Shown: positions 16,985-24,372, numbered from the stretch's first letter. The stretch: 64,000 nt of DNA from Bradyrhizobium sp. AZCC 2262 (GCF_036924535.1 NZ_JAZHRT010000001.1:1116001-1180000), one strand, 5' to 3'. The notes: generated by a model not told the origin, from the sequence alone. Program-made: numbers and translations.

Positions 16985-18108
16985 CACATCACCTCGATGT
17001 CGGCCTGGATCGCGCCGGCGGCCTTGATCGCCTGCAGGATGCCGATCAGGTCGCGCGGACCGATGCCGAGCCCGTTGAGGCCGTCGACGAGCTGCTGCAG
17101 CGAGACGCCGTCCTTCACGACCGCGAATTTCTTGCCGTCTTCGCTGACGCTGACGCCCGTGCGCGGCGTCACCACGGTGCGGCCGCGCGACAGCGGATTG
17201 GGCTGGCTGACTTGCGGGCTCTCGGAAATCGTGACGGTGAGATTGCCTTGCGCTACTGCCACGGTGGCGACACGGACGTCGCGGCCCATCACGATGATGC
17301 CGGAGCGTTCGTCGATGACGATCTTTGCGGCGAGATCCGGCTCGACCTGCAATTGCTCGATCTCGGTCAGGAAGGCGACGACGTTGCCCTTGAATTCGGC
17401 GGGGATCGCCAGCTGCACGGTGGAGGGATCGATCGGCTCGGCGGTCTTGACGCCGAGGAAATCGTTGACGGCCGCCGCGATGCGCTTGGCCGTGGTGAAA
17501 TCGGCGTTGCGCAGCGCCAGCCGGACATTGGGCAGGCGATTGAGCGCGAATTCGATCTCGCGCTCTATGATGGCGCCGTTGGCGATGCGGCCCACCGTCG
17601 GCACGCCGCGGGTGATCTTGGCGGCTTCGCCTTCGGCCTGGAAGCCGGAGATCGCCAGCGAGCCCTGGGCGACCGCATAGACGTTGCCGTCGGCGCCGAG
17701 CAGGGGGGTGACGAGCAGGGTGCCGCCCTGCAGGTTCTTGGCGTCGCCGAGCGCGGACACCGTGACGTCCATCCGCGTGCCCTGGGTGCCGAACGCCGGC
17801 AGGTTGCCGGTGACCATGACGGCGGCGACGTTGCCGGTGCGGATGGTGGCGCCGCGGATGTTGACGCCCATGCGCTCGAGCATCGCCTGCAGCGATTGCT
17901 TGGTGAAGGGGATGTTGTTCAGCGTGTCGCCGGTGCCGTTGAGGCCGACCACGAGGCCGTAGCCGATCAACTGGTTCTGCCGCACGCCTTCGATGTTGGC
18001 GAGGTCCTTGATCCGCGATGTCGCACCCGCGGGCAAGGGCGATAACGCCAGCGCCAGCAGCGCGGCGCAGGTCACCCAAATCAGTCTTGCCGAACGGATG
18101 CCGGGCAT
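16984..18108 (-). CDS. flgI: Flagellar P-ring protein FlgI
   Basis: FlgI builds the periplasmic P-ring around the rod. The 374-residue product has a Sec signal peptide (ARLIWVTCAALLALALSPLP, cleavage near ALPAGA-T) and the family start TSRIKDLANIEGVRQNQLIG, followed by GYGLVVGLNGTGD. The C-terminal LVDGLNGLGIGPRDLIGILQ is also typical. I chose the ATG at 18108 because the signal peptide begins there; the open frame continues upstream to 18270 without such features. A sigma-54 promoter sits about 72 bases upstream. Downstream genes overlap or follow closely. Confidence 0.95.
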   Translation of the reverse strand: MPGIRSARLIWVTCAALLALALSPLPAGATSRIKDLANIEGVRQNQLIGYGLVVGLNGTGDTLNNIPFTKQSLQAMLERMGVNIRGATIRTGNVAAVMVTGNLPAFGTQGTRMDVTVSALGDAKNLQGGTLLVTPLLGADGNVYAVAQGSLAISGFQAEGEAAKITRGVPTVGRIANGAIIEREIEFALNRLPNVRLALRNADFTTAKRIAAAVNDFLGVKTAEPIDPSTVQLAIPAEFKGNVVAFLTEIEQLQVEPDLAAKIVIDERSGIIVMGRDVRVATVAVAQGNLTVTISESPQVSQPNPLSRGRTVVTPRTGVSVSEDGKKFAVVKDGVSLQQLVDGLNGLGIGPRDLIGILQAIKAAGAIQADIEVM

Positions 18109-18179
18109 CCTGTGCTCCCCTCGAGGTCTTCCACCGGACCGCTTGCGCCACTCCCATGACGGCGATCCGGCATTAACTA

Positions 18180-18195
18180 TGCGAGGGTCATGCCA
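18180..18195 (-). promoter_or_regulatory. Sigma-54 (-24/-12) promoter of flgI
   Basis: Read on the minus strand: TGGCATGACCCTCGCA. It has GG and GC with the exact 12-base separation and one deviation (TC for TT) in the -12 part. The expected transcript start is near 18169, giving a leader of about 60 bases to the flgI ATG. Confidence 0.75.
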
Positions 18196-18312
18196 TGTCG
18201 CGTTTCTCGGCCAATACTTTGATAGTGCTGAATGTTCTCCGGAGGCATGATCTTGCTGCGGCTTCACCACGATGGGCGAAACTGCCGCACGTCGGCAGAT
18301 TTTGCCGGGCTA

Positions 18313-18327
18313 TTTACGCATCATTAA
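18313..18327 (+). promoter_or_regulatory. CtrA-like box upstream of fliX
   Basis: TTTACGCATCATTAA is TTAA-N7-TTAA with one mismatch, followed by CCAT. It ends 47 bases before the fliX ATG. In Caulobacter fliX is an early flagellar gene under CtrA. Confidence 0.6.
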
Positions 18328-18374
18328 CCATAACAAGGCGAAGGTCTCCCGACTCTCACGGCGAGATCACCACG

Positions 18375-18788
18375 ATGCGCATCTACGGACCGAACGGCAC
18401 CACGCTTGGATCGCCCACGAGTCAGACGCGGCGAACCAGTTCGACCGGCTTCTCGCTGCCGGAGACGACGGCCGCGCCCGAAGAGCTTCGCTCGGCCGCA
18501 GCACCCAAGGCCGCCGGCAACATCGATGCGCTGCTCGCGCTGCAGGGCGTCGAGGATCCGACCGAGCGCCGCAAGCGTTCGGTGGCGCGGGGCAGGGGCG
18601 CGCTTGACGTGCTCGACGAACTCAAGCTCGGGCTGCTCTCCGGCAATCTCGATGCTTCCACCGTGAACCGGCTGCGCGATGCCGCGGCCAACCTGAAATC
18701 CTCCTCCGGCGATCCAGGCCTCGACGCGGTATTGTCCGAGATCGAGTTGCGGGTTGAGGTGGAGCTCGCAAAGGCCGGGCAGTTCTAG
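18375..18788 (+). CDS. fliX: Flagellar assembly regulator FliX
   Basis: In Caulobacter FliX links basal body assembly to the sigma-54 activator FlbD. The 137-residue product shows the family core ALLALQGVEDPTERRKRSVA, then RGRGALDVLDELKLGLLSGN and a C-terminal helix VLSEIELRVEVELAK. The N-terminal 40 residues are Ser/Thr/Pro-rich. I chose the ATG at 18375, since the family alignment begins with MRIYGPNG; the open frame continues upstream to 18195. It is divergent from flgI. flbD itself is not in this window. Confidence 0.93.
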   Translation: MRIYGPNGTTLGSPTSQTRRTSSTGFSLPETTAAPEELRSAAAPKAAGNIDALLALQGVEDPTERRKRSVARGRGALDVLDELKLGLLSGNLDASTVNRLRDAAANLKSSSGDPGLDAVLSEIELRVEVELAKAGQF

Positions 18789-18860
18789 ATTCTGCATGTC
18801 GTTGCCCGGGCGGCGCACTTCATGTGCCGCTTGAAGCGGAGCATGACGGCGGTGGATGTC

Positions 18861-19250
18861 TCACGCCGCGATATCCTTGCGCGCCGCGTCGTAGCGGCGC
18901 TGCGCGTTCAACACCTCCTTCAGGTTCTTTTCCGCCCAGTCGCGCAACGGATCGACGGCGTCGGCGAGGGTCGCGCCGAGCGGCGTGATCGAATACTCCA
19001 CCGTGACCGGCACGGTCGCGATCGCGCGGCGCCGGATCAGTCCGTCGCGTTCAAGCGACTTGAGAACCTGGCTGAGCATCTTCTGCGAGATGCCTTCAAT
19101 CGTCCGCCGTAACGCATTGAAACGCATCGGCTCGTCGCGCACGAGAAGCAGGATTAAGACCGCCCATTTGTCGCCGACGCGATCGAGAATCTGGCGCGTC
19201 GGGCAATCGGCCGAATAGGCGTTCGGGATCTTCGAATTGGCGGCTTTCAC
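18861..19250 (-). CDS. HxlR-family transcriptional regulator
   Basis: A winged-helix regulator of 129 residues. The family landmarks are present: CPTRQILDRVGDKWAVLILL (cysteine near residue 15), RFNALRRTIEGISQKMLSQV for the recognition helix, and the wing TVEYSITPLGATLADAVDPL. HxlR proteins usually control a neighbouring divergent gene and often sense oxidants or aldehydes through the cysteine. The divergent partner here is the NAD(P)-binding protein starting at 19365; the 114-base gap between them is the probable operator. Confidence 0.93.
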   Translation of the reverse strand: MKAANSKIPNAYSADCPTRQILDRVGDKWAVLILLLVRDEPMRFNALRRTIEGISQKMLSQVLKSLERDGLIRRRAIATVPVTVEYSITPLGATLADAVDPLRDWAEKNLKEVLNAQRRYDAARKDIAA

Positions 19251-19364
19251 GGCGGTTACTCCTGCGTAATCAGGTGACCCAAAAGTGCTCTCTTCACACT
19301 TACATCCCTTTCGCTATCTAGTCACCATCGGATACCGCATTCGCGTATCGCAAGGGAGACTTTC

Positions 19365-19976
19365 ATGAAAATCGCCGTCATCGGCGCGTCCGGCAATGCC
19401 GGTTCGCGCATCACCGCTGAACTCGCCCGCCGCGGCCACGCCGTCACCGCGATCGCCCGCCATCCCGAAAAGATTGCCGCCCAGGTCAACGTCACGCCGA
19501 TCCAGGGCGACGTCATGGACCAGACCGGACTTGCCCGGCTGCTGACCGGCCATGATGCGGCGGTCAGTTCGGTCCACTTTCTCGCCAGCGATCCGCTGAA
19601 GCTGATCGGGGCCGCCAGGGATTCGAAGGTCACCCGTTACCTCGTCGTCGGCGGCGCCGGCAGCCTCGAAGTGGTCCCCGGTGTCCGGCTGGTCACGACC
19701 CCCGGCTTTCCCGTGGCATACAAGGCCGAAGCCGAGAAAGGGGCGGCGTTCCTGGACCTGCTTAGGGCCGAAAAAGAGCTGAACTGGACCTTTCTGTCGC
19801 CCTCGGCCCTGTTCACCGCCGGCGAGCGGACCGGCAAGTTCCGCCTCGGGACCGACCAGCTTTTGACCGCTGCCGACGGCAAAAGCTCGATTTCCTTCGA
19901 GGACTTCGCAGTTGCACTCGCCGACGAGATCGAACGCCCGGCCCATATCCGCCAGCGCTTCACAGTCGGCTACTAA
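19365..19976 (+). CDS. NAD(P)-binding (NmrA/SDR-like) protein
   Basis: A 203-residue Rossmann protein. The dinucleotide motif GASGNAGSRI lies at residues 7-16 (GxxGxxG), followed by ARHPEKIAAQ and GDVMDQTGLARLL, the atypical SDR pattern seen in NmrA-like and YwnB-like proteins. The Tyr-x3-Lys of classical SDRs is not obvious (AYKAEAEK is near). It could be an NAD(P)H sensor or reductase; the substrate is unknown. It is divergent from the HxlR regulator, a common pairing for quinone- or aldehyde-responsive reductases. Confidence 0.88.
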   Translation: MKIAVIGASGNAGSRITAELARRGHAVTAIARHPEKIAAQVNVTPIQGDVMDQTGLARLLTGHDAAVSSVHFLASDPLKLIGAARDSKVTRYLVVGGAGSLEVVPGVRLVTTPGFPVAYKAEAEKGAAFLDLLRAEKELNWTFLSPSALFTAGERTGKFRLGTDQLLTAADGKSSISFEDFAVALADEIERPAHIRQRFTVGY

Positions 19977-20012
19977 AGGGCCGACGGTCCCGATAACTTT
20001 GCCTGTGCAAGG

Positions 20013-20035
20013 CCTTGGGGGAGGTACCCCCAAGG
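20013..20035 (+). repeat. Perfect hairpin before dksA
   Basis: CCTTGGGGG-AGGTA-CCCCCAAGG, nine-base perfect arms with no T-tract after it. It lies 37 bases after the NAD(P)-binding gene and just before the dksA promoter; it could act as a weak terminator or protect a 3' end. Confidence 0.6.
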
Positions 20036-20047
20036 GGATCACCTATA

Positions 20048-20076
20048 TTGTCTGTCACAACCCGCCGCTATATAAG
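20048..20076 (+). promoter_or_regulatory. Probable housekeeping promoter of dksA
   Basis: TTGTCT and TATAAG are separated by 17 bases, close to the sigma-70 consensus. The start would fall near 20083, about 50 bases before the TTG start of dksA. The GC-rich GGCCCGCGCGG just after the -10 resembles the discriminator of stringently controlled promoters. Confidence 0.5.
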
Positions 20077-20131
20077 GCCCGCGCGGACGGACAATTTTCC
20101 GCCCCGCCTTGCACGTGAAGATGGGCTGGCC

Positions 20132-20542
20132 TTGGAAAAGTTGAAGAATTATCGACCCTCCGAAAAAGAGCCTTTCATGAACGACCGCCAGCGCGATTAT
20201 TTTCGCGCCAAGCTGCTGGCGTGGAAGGACGAGATCCTGAGGGAATCAAAGATCACCCTGCAGACTCTCCAGGAAGAGAACGTCAATCATCCCGATCTGG
20301 CTGATCGCGCCTCTTCCGAAACCGATCGCGCCATCGAACTGCGCGCCCGCGACCGCCAGCGCAAATTGATCTCCAAGATCGACGCAGCGCTGCAACGCAT
20401 CGAGGACAACACTTACGGCTATTGCGAGGAGACCGGCGAACCGATTTCGCTGAAGCGGCTGGAAGCCCGTCCGATCGCGACGTTGTCGGTGGAAGCGCAG
20501 GAACGCCACGAGAAGCGCGAGAAGGTTTACCGGGATGAGTAG
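20132..20542 (+). CDS. dksA: RNA polymerase-binding factor DksA, one-cysteine type
   Basis: DksA enters the secondary channel of RNA polymerase and works with ppGpp. The product (136 residues from TTG) has the coiled coil with the tip DLADRASSETDRAIELRARD (near residues 53-72) and the C-terminal finger YGYCEETGEPISLKRLEARP. Only the first of four zinc cysteines remains: C-T, then S-A replace CxxC...CxxC, as in other alphaproteobacterial DksA proteins. The start is uncertain. I chose TTG because the NYRPSEKEPFM segment agrees with the family; the ATG at 20177, with AAAGAG 6 bases upstream, would give 121 residues. Confidence 0.92.
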   Translation: MEKLKNYRPSEKEPFMNDRQRDYFRAKLLAWKDEILRESKITLQTLQEENVNHPDLADRASSETDRAIELRARDRQRKLISKIDAALQRIEDNTYGYCEETGEPISLKRLEARPIATLSVEAQERHEKREKVYRDE

Positions 20543-20610
20543 GGCATCGACGGGCGACTGACCGCCGTGTGCGGTCAGCGCTCCGCCTTGCAACAAGAAA
20601 GCCGCCGCTG

Positions 20611-21396
20611 ATGGACAACATTCTCGCGGCCGCACAAATCATCGCCACCGCGCGCCGCAGTCGCGCGCCGCTGGCCTCGCTTGCTCCTGAGCTCATGCCT
20701 GGCGATGAGGCGGAAGGCTATCGCATTCAACGCGCGGTCCATGACCTGCTGCTGCCACAGACGGGCGCTCTGGTCGGTTACAAGATCGGCTGCACCAGCG
20801 CGGTGATGCAGGAATATCTCGACATCCCCCATCCCTGCGCCGGCGGCGTGTTCGCCAAGGGCGTTCACGATAGCGGTGCCAAGCTGCGCCACGGCGACTA
20901 TGTCCGTGTCGGGGTCGAATGCGAGATCGCGGTGCGACTCGCACGCAATCTGTCGCCCGGCGAAGGACCTTTCACCGCGGAGTGGATGATGGAAGCGATC
21001 GAGGCCTATCACCCCGCGATCGAGATCGTCGACGACCGTTACGTCAAATGGGAGACGATGGGCGCGCCGACGCTGGTTGCCGATGATTTCTTCGCCGCCG
21101 GCTGCGTGCTCGGCAAGGCGGTGACGCGCACCAAAGCGCCGGACCTGCTCACGGTCAAGGGCCGCGCTATCGTCAACGGCAAGGAGGCCGGCAAGGGCAC
21201 CGGCGCCGACGTGCTCGGCCATCCCCACAACGCGCTGGCCTGGCTCGCCAACCATCTCGCCGACGAGGGCAAGGGGCTGCATGCCGGGCAGATCGTGCTC
21301 ACAGGCAGTCTCGTGAAAACCGTGTGGCTCGATGCCGGCGACAGCGTGAAGATGGAGCTGGACGGGTTGGGTACCGTGGAAGCGAAGTTTCTGTAA
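20611..21396 (+). CDS. 2-keto-4-pentenoate hydratase-like protein (FAH superfamily)
   Basis: A 261-residue FAH-type hydratase. Hallmarks are GALVGYKIGCTSAVMQEYL (residues 49-67), metal-ligand region VGVECEIAVRLARNL (E-x-E), the AYHPAIEIVDDRY segment and the C-terminal VLTGSLVKTVWLDAGD. Such enzymes hydrate 2-oxopent-4-enoate in meta-cleavage pathways or decarboxylate 4-oxalocrotonate. No other degradation gene is adjacent, so the substrate is open. The ATG at 20611 begins the family alignment; the frame is open upstream to 20569. It is 68 bases after dksA. Confidence 0.88.
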   Translation: MDNILAAAQIIATARRSRAPLASLAPELMPGDEAEGYRIQRAVHDLLLPQTGALVGYKIGCTSAVMQEYLDIPHPCAGGVFAKGVHDSGAKLRHGDYVRVGVECEIAVRLARNLSPGEGPFTAEWMMEAIEAYHPAIEIVDDRYVKWETMGAPTLVADDFFAAGCVLGKAVTRTKAPDLLTVKGRAIVNGKEAGKGTGADVLGHPHNALAWLANHLADEGKGLHAGQIVLTGSLVKTVWLDAGDSVKMELDGLGTVEAKFL

Positions 21397-21402
21397 ACTT
21401 CA

Positions 21403-21476
21403 TAGCCCGGATGAGCGAAGCGACATCCGGGCGGTATGGTGTTTGTTCCCGGATATCGCTTCGCTCATCCGGGCTA
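21403..21476. repeat. Palindromic intergenic repeat (REP-like)
   Basis: TAGCCCGGATGAGCGAAGCG is matched by its near inverse CGCTTCGCTCATCCGGGCTA about 35 bases later. This unit is frequent between genes in Bradyrhizobium and relatives. It could fold as a cruciform or transcript hairpin after the hydratase gene. Confidence 0.85.
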
Positions 21477-21505
21477 CGGGCACCGTTTGATTTCGGGATG
21501 AGTAC

Positions 21506-22324
21506 ATGCAGGGGCAGGAGAGCGTTCCGTCGGTTCTCGAAGCCGAAGCCAGAGGTGAAATCGCCAACATCTATGCCGACATTCGAAAAGTTCTCGGCAC
21601 CAGCGTGGTCAACCTGATCTGGCGCAACCTCGCGACCATGCCGGGTGCGCTGGAATGGACCTGGTCCACCGTCCGTCCGCTCTATCTCGGCGACGCCCCA
21701 TTGCATGCCGAAGCCGTCAGGCAAACGATCGCGCTGCCGGACTGGCCCGGCTTCTCCATCGACAGCTTGCTTGCCGCCGGGGTGGACGAGACCGAACGCG
21801 CGCTCATTCGTGACGTGCTCGACAGCTATCAATATACCAACGCGCTGGCACTCGTCGTGCTCTCGGCGCTGCTGGTGCATTACGAGCCGCGCCCGGTCGA
21901 TGCCGTGAAGCCTGCCGATACCGCGCCAAAACCGTCCGGCGTCAAAATCCCGGAATTGCCGCCGATGGATGCGCTCGATCCCGAAGTGGCGGCGTTGGTC
22001 GGTGATTTGAATTCCTTCGGCGAAGACACCGAGCCGCAACTGATCGCGAGCATGTACCGGCATCTGGCTTACTGGCCGGCATACCTGGCGCTGGTGCGTA
22101 CCATGCTGGCGCCGCTGCAGCGGGAAGGGCGGCTGAATTCGCTGACGCTTTCGACTCGTGCGCTTGGGTATGCCCATGGTGCGGTTCTCGCATCGCAACT
22201 GAAACCTGCCACGCCACCCGATACGCTGAAGGGCGCGCTGGCTTCCTGCCGACTATTCGTCGAACATCCGATCGCGCGCATGACGGGGCTCTGCGCCCTG
22301 ATCAGGCGCGCGACGCCGCACTGA
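21506..22324 (+). CDS. DehI-like all-helical protein
   Basis: A 272-residue protein predicted to be nearly all helical. It begins EAEARGEIANIYADIRKVLG and continues VNLIWRNLATMPGALEWTWS. This resembles the first half of the DehI fold (2-haloacid dehalogenase, a pseudo-dimer of two similar halves); YRHLAYWPAYLALVRTMLAP (about 190-210) is the matching segment of the second half. The link residues 135-155 are Pro/Lys-rich. No signal peptide. Members in soil bacteria are often annotated as DehI-family; whether this one is an active dehalogenase cannot be judged. Confidence 0.68.
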   Translation: MQGQESVPSVLEAEARGEIANIYADIRKVLGTSVVNLIWRNLATMPGALEWTWSTVRPLYLGDAPLHAEAVRQTIALPDWPGFSIDSLLAAGVDETERALIRDVLDSYQYTNALALVVLSALLVHYEPRPVDAVKPADTAPKPSGVKIPELPPMDALDPEVAALVGDLNSFGEDTEPQLIASMYRHLAYWPAYLALVRTMLAPLQREGRLNSLTLSTRALGYAHGAVLASQLKPATPPDTLKGALASCRLFVEHPIARMTGLCALIRRATPH

Positions 22325-22328
22325 CGCA

Positions 22329-22706
22329 TCAGCCGTCGGAGCACTTCAGCTCGGATTTATCCCAAAATGCCTTGATCGCAGTGAAGGGCACCGAGAGGCG
22401 TTCCCGAGCCCCCATCAGCCGCAGCAAGACCTCGAAGCGGTCGTCCCTGATGTTCAGCTGCTCGAAGTCATGCTGCAGAATGATGGTCATATCGTCGGGA
22501 TATTTCGACTTGAGGCCAACCGACAGTTTCACGCCGTCGGCGTGGGTGCGGAACGTGATATTGAGCGGCCGCTGCTCCGAAGCGAGCGGGAGCGTCTCGA
22601 CAATCTTGGAGCGTGCTGCCGGCCTGCTGCACGGCTCGGCGAACACAGGCGAGGCCGGGATGAGGATCGCGAGGAAGAGAAGCATCGCCGCATAGGAGAT
22701 CGTCAT
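22329..22706 (-). CDS. SspB-like protein with a signal peptide
   Basis: Cytoplasmic SspB tethers ssrA-tagged proteins to ClpX. The C-terminal 85 residues of this 125-residue protein follow the alphaproteobacterial SspB core: ITFRTHADGVKLSVGLKSKY, then PDDMTIILQHDFEQLNIRDD, RFEVLLRL and ERLSVPFTAIKAFWD. Unlike SspB, it starts with a clear Sec signal (SYAAMLLFLAILIPASPVFA), so it should be exported. Two cysteines in the mature part (EPCSRP and LKCSDG) could form a disulfide. I chose the ATG at 22706, where the signal peptide begins; an upstream ATG at 22754 would add Asp-containing residues to the signal. The acidic ClpX-binding tail of SspB is absent. Confidence 0.78.
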   Translation of the reverse strand: MTISYAAMLLFLAILIPASPVFAEPCSRPAARSKIVETLPLASEQRPLNITFRTHADGVKLSVGLKSKYPDDMTIILQHDFEQLNIRDDRFEVLLRLMGARERLSVPFTAIKAFWDKSELKCSDG

Positions 22707-22726
22707 ACCCCGCACCTGCGGGGTAT
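22705..22726. repeat. Perfect 22-bp palindrome over the start codon of the SspB-like gene
   Basis: ATACCCCGCA-CC-TGCGGGGTAT: ten-base perfect arms with a two-base centre. The last bases form part of the ATG at 22706. It could be a protein-binding operator or an RNA hairpin that closes the start site. Confidence 0.75.
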
Positions 22727-23487
22727 CCAGTACGCCGCGACCTGTCGTGTCCATCACTGCTGTCTCTGGAATACTCGATCGCCTGCCCGCGCGGACGAAC
22801 GACAACGGGGCCGTCCGTTCGTGTCGCCGCGCTCGCTCCACCCACGGTCATGCTAACCAGTTCCATCAAAAAGGAAAGAGGGCCCGGGGAATGCCAGGTC
22901 GCCGTGCACCTACACTCGCGTGTGTGTTTGTGGCAGATACACGCCGGAGAGCTGGTGGTTAATTGAAAGCTTGGCCGGGCGCGAAGACGGTTCGCCTCCG
23001 TGGCGCTAATAACGGATACCAGAGCCCCCTTATCTCGCCGTCGCAGCCTCGTTAACCAATCGTATCGGGTGGGCACGCGCTGCCAGCCGAAGTCCTGGCG
23101 ACCGAAGTCCTGGCGACCGAAGTCCTGGCGTAGGCGATTATAAGCGACGTTCGTTTGCGCGCCATCCTGCGACAAACTTGCACACCGGAGCCCACCGCAT
23201 CGTTCGCGACGATCGCAGCATGAAGAAGGGCGATGCGACTTCTCCAGGCGGGACGACGAAGAAGTGACGTCCGAAGGAACGATTCTCGATCGGGAAAATT
23301 ATGCAATTGTGTCGCTAGACATACGGTAACCTTGGCAGGCTTCGGCGCAATCTTTCGCCCCCGAGAGGCGCTGGAGCCTGTCTTTTTAAAACGCGAAAGC
23401 GCCGTTTCGGTTCTTCGCAGCGGCAACTATCGCCGCGTCCCTCGCAGCCGGCGCCTTTTAGTCGGGCTGTTGGCAATCGCATCACCG
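22727..23487. other. 761-bp region without a supported gene
   Basis: No reading frame here looks like a protein: predicted frames on both strands are Arg/Ser-rich and lack family features. It contains a 15-base tandem repeat at 23086-23130 and a TTAACC half-site at 23052-23057. It may hold a decayed gene or a long regulatory region. Confidence 0.5.
23086..23130. repeat. 15-bp tandem repeat, three copies
   Basis: The unit ACCGAAGTCCTGGCG occurs at 23086 (first base changed to G), 23101 and 23116 with no gaps. Being a multiple of three, it would encode RQDFG three times on the minus strand, but the surrounding frame does not look coding. Confidence 0.85.
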
Positions 23488-23568
23488 TCACAGGCTGATG
23501 ACATACGCGCTCGTCGCCAGCAAAACGGCGACGCTTATGGCGATAATGATCAAGAAGAATTTTCCCAT
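23488..23568 (-). CDS. Small single-pass membrane peptide, 26 residues
   Basis: On the minus strand ATG at 23568 opens a 26-codon frame, MGKFFLIIIAISVAVLLATS and then AYVISL, ending in TGA. Residues 4-24 form one hydrophobic helix after a Lys, the usual look of a small inner-membrane peptide. A purine-rich AAAGAGGCAGAG lies 3-14 bases before the start. It stands alone between a non-coding stretch and the PRC-barrel gene, with no obvious partner. Function unknown; random occurrence of such a hydrophobic frame cannot be excluded. Confidence 0.5.
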   Translation of the reverse strand: MGKFFLIIIAISVAVLLATSAYVISL

Positions 23569-23697
23569 TGCTCTGCCTCTTTAGATCCCCAACGCAAAGC
23601 AGCAGGAATAGTTCTGTGCTGACGCGCGAACGCACCTGCGTCCGCAAGGGGCCTGCCATCGAGGCGGGCCCCTTCGGAAGTCGAGGTGTGATCGCGA

Positions 23698-24057
23698 TCA
23701 GATCGCGACGCCGTAATAGTCGTTGACGGCGCGGGTCCTGGTCGGGTCGCTCCAGTTCCAGGTGTTGTCGTTGCGGTAATGCGGTGCGCCCTTGAGCTGT
23801 GCTTCCGTCACGCCGGTGACGTAGCCCCCGAGGGAGGTATCGTATTTCAGCGATTGCCAGGGCAGCGGATAATGGTCGTCGCCGATGCCGAGAAAGCCGC
23901 CGAAAGAGAGCACGGCGTAAGACACCTTGCCGCTCTTCTTGTCGATCATGACGCGCTCGATCGAGCCGATCTTGTTTTGATCGGCGCCATAGACCGCAGT
24001 TCCCTCAACCTTGTCGCTGCCGATCAGGTTGCCGGTTTCGTTTGCTTCCAATGCCAT
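23698..24057 (-). CDS. PRC-barrel domain protein
   Basis: A 119-residue PRC-barrel protein. The domain covers most of the chain: NLIGSDKVEGTAVYGADQNK, GSIERVMIDKKSGKVSYAVL, then GGFLGIGDDHYPLPWQSL, the usual beta-barrel pattern with the loop before YPLPW. Such small soil-bacterium proteins are frequent in stress-related gene sets but have no settled role. The ATG at 24057 follows GGAGGAGAACCC; the open frame runs upstream to 24261 without coding character. Standing alone, it is probably monocistronic. Confidence 0.92.
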   Translation of the reverse strand: MALEANETGNLIGSDKVEGTAVYGADQNKIGSIERVMIDKKSGKVSYAVLSFGGFLGIGDDHYPLPWQSLKYDTSLGGYVTGVTEAQLKGAPHYRNDNTWNWSDPTRTRAVNDYYGVAI

Positions 24058-24372
24058 GGGTTCTCCTCCAGATGCGAGATGAAGGAAAAACGAAGGGCAC
24101 ACGAAAGCGTTCCGAAAGCAGACGTTGCGCATTGACGCAGCGTGATGCGTGCGTGGCGAAGTTCCTGAGTTACGTTTTGTACCGAGCGCTGTCCGCCGGT
24201 CACAGCGAAGGGCGGGATCGTGGGCGAGGAGTTGGGAAAGCATCCCGCCTGTTTTCGGCACTCACGCAACCGGTCACCTAACAGTGAGCGGGGCGATGTG
24301 AAGTACTTCATGCTACGGGGCTGCAATCGGACCTAGCACATGCGCGGGGACTTGAAACCGCAGGAGAGAAAA
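24058..24372. other. 315-bp divergent promoter region
   Basis: It separates the PRC-barrel gene (minus) from the DUF3551 gene (plus). I see no coding frame, terminator or recognisable operator. Both genes probably have promoters here. Confidence 0.5.

Noticed and set aside
16182..17027. 281-residue plus-strand frame over the flgN-like and rod-binding genes
   Set aside because: No signature; the opposite strand has a coupled flagellar gene order.
18227..18247. AGGCATG-N3-TTGC sequence upstream of fliX as a sigma-54 promoter
   Set aside because: GG and GC are one base too close; sigma-54 spacing is strict.
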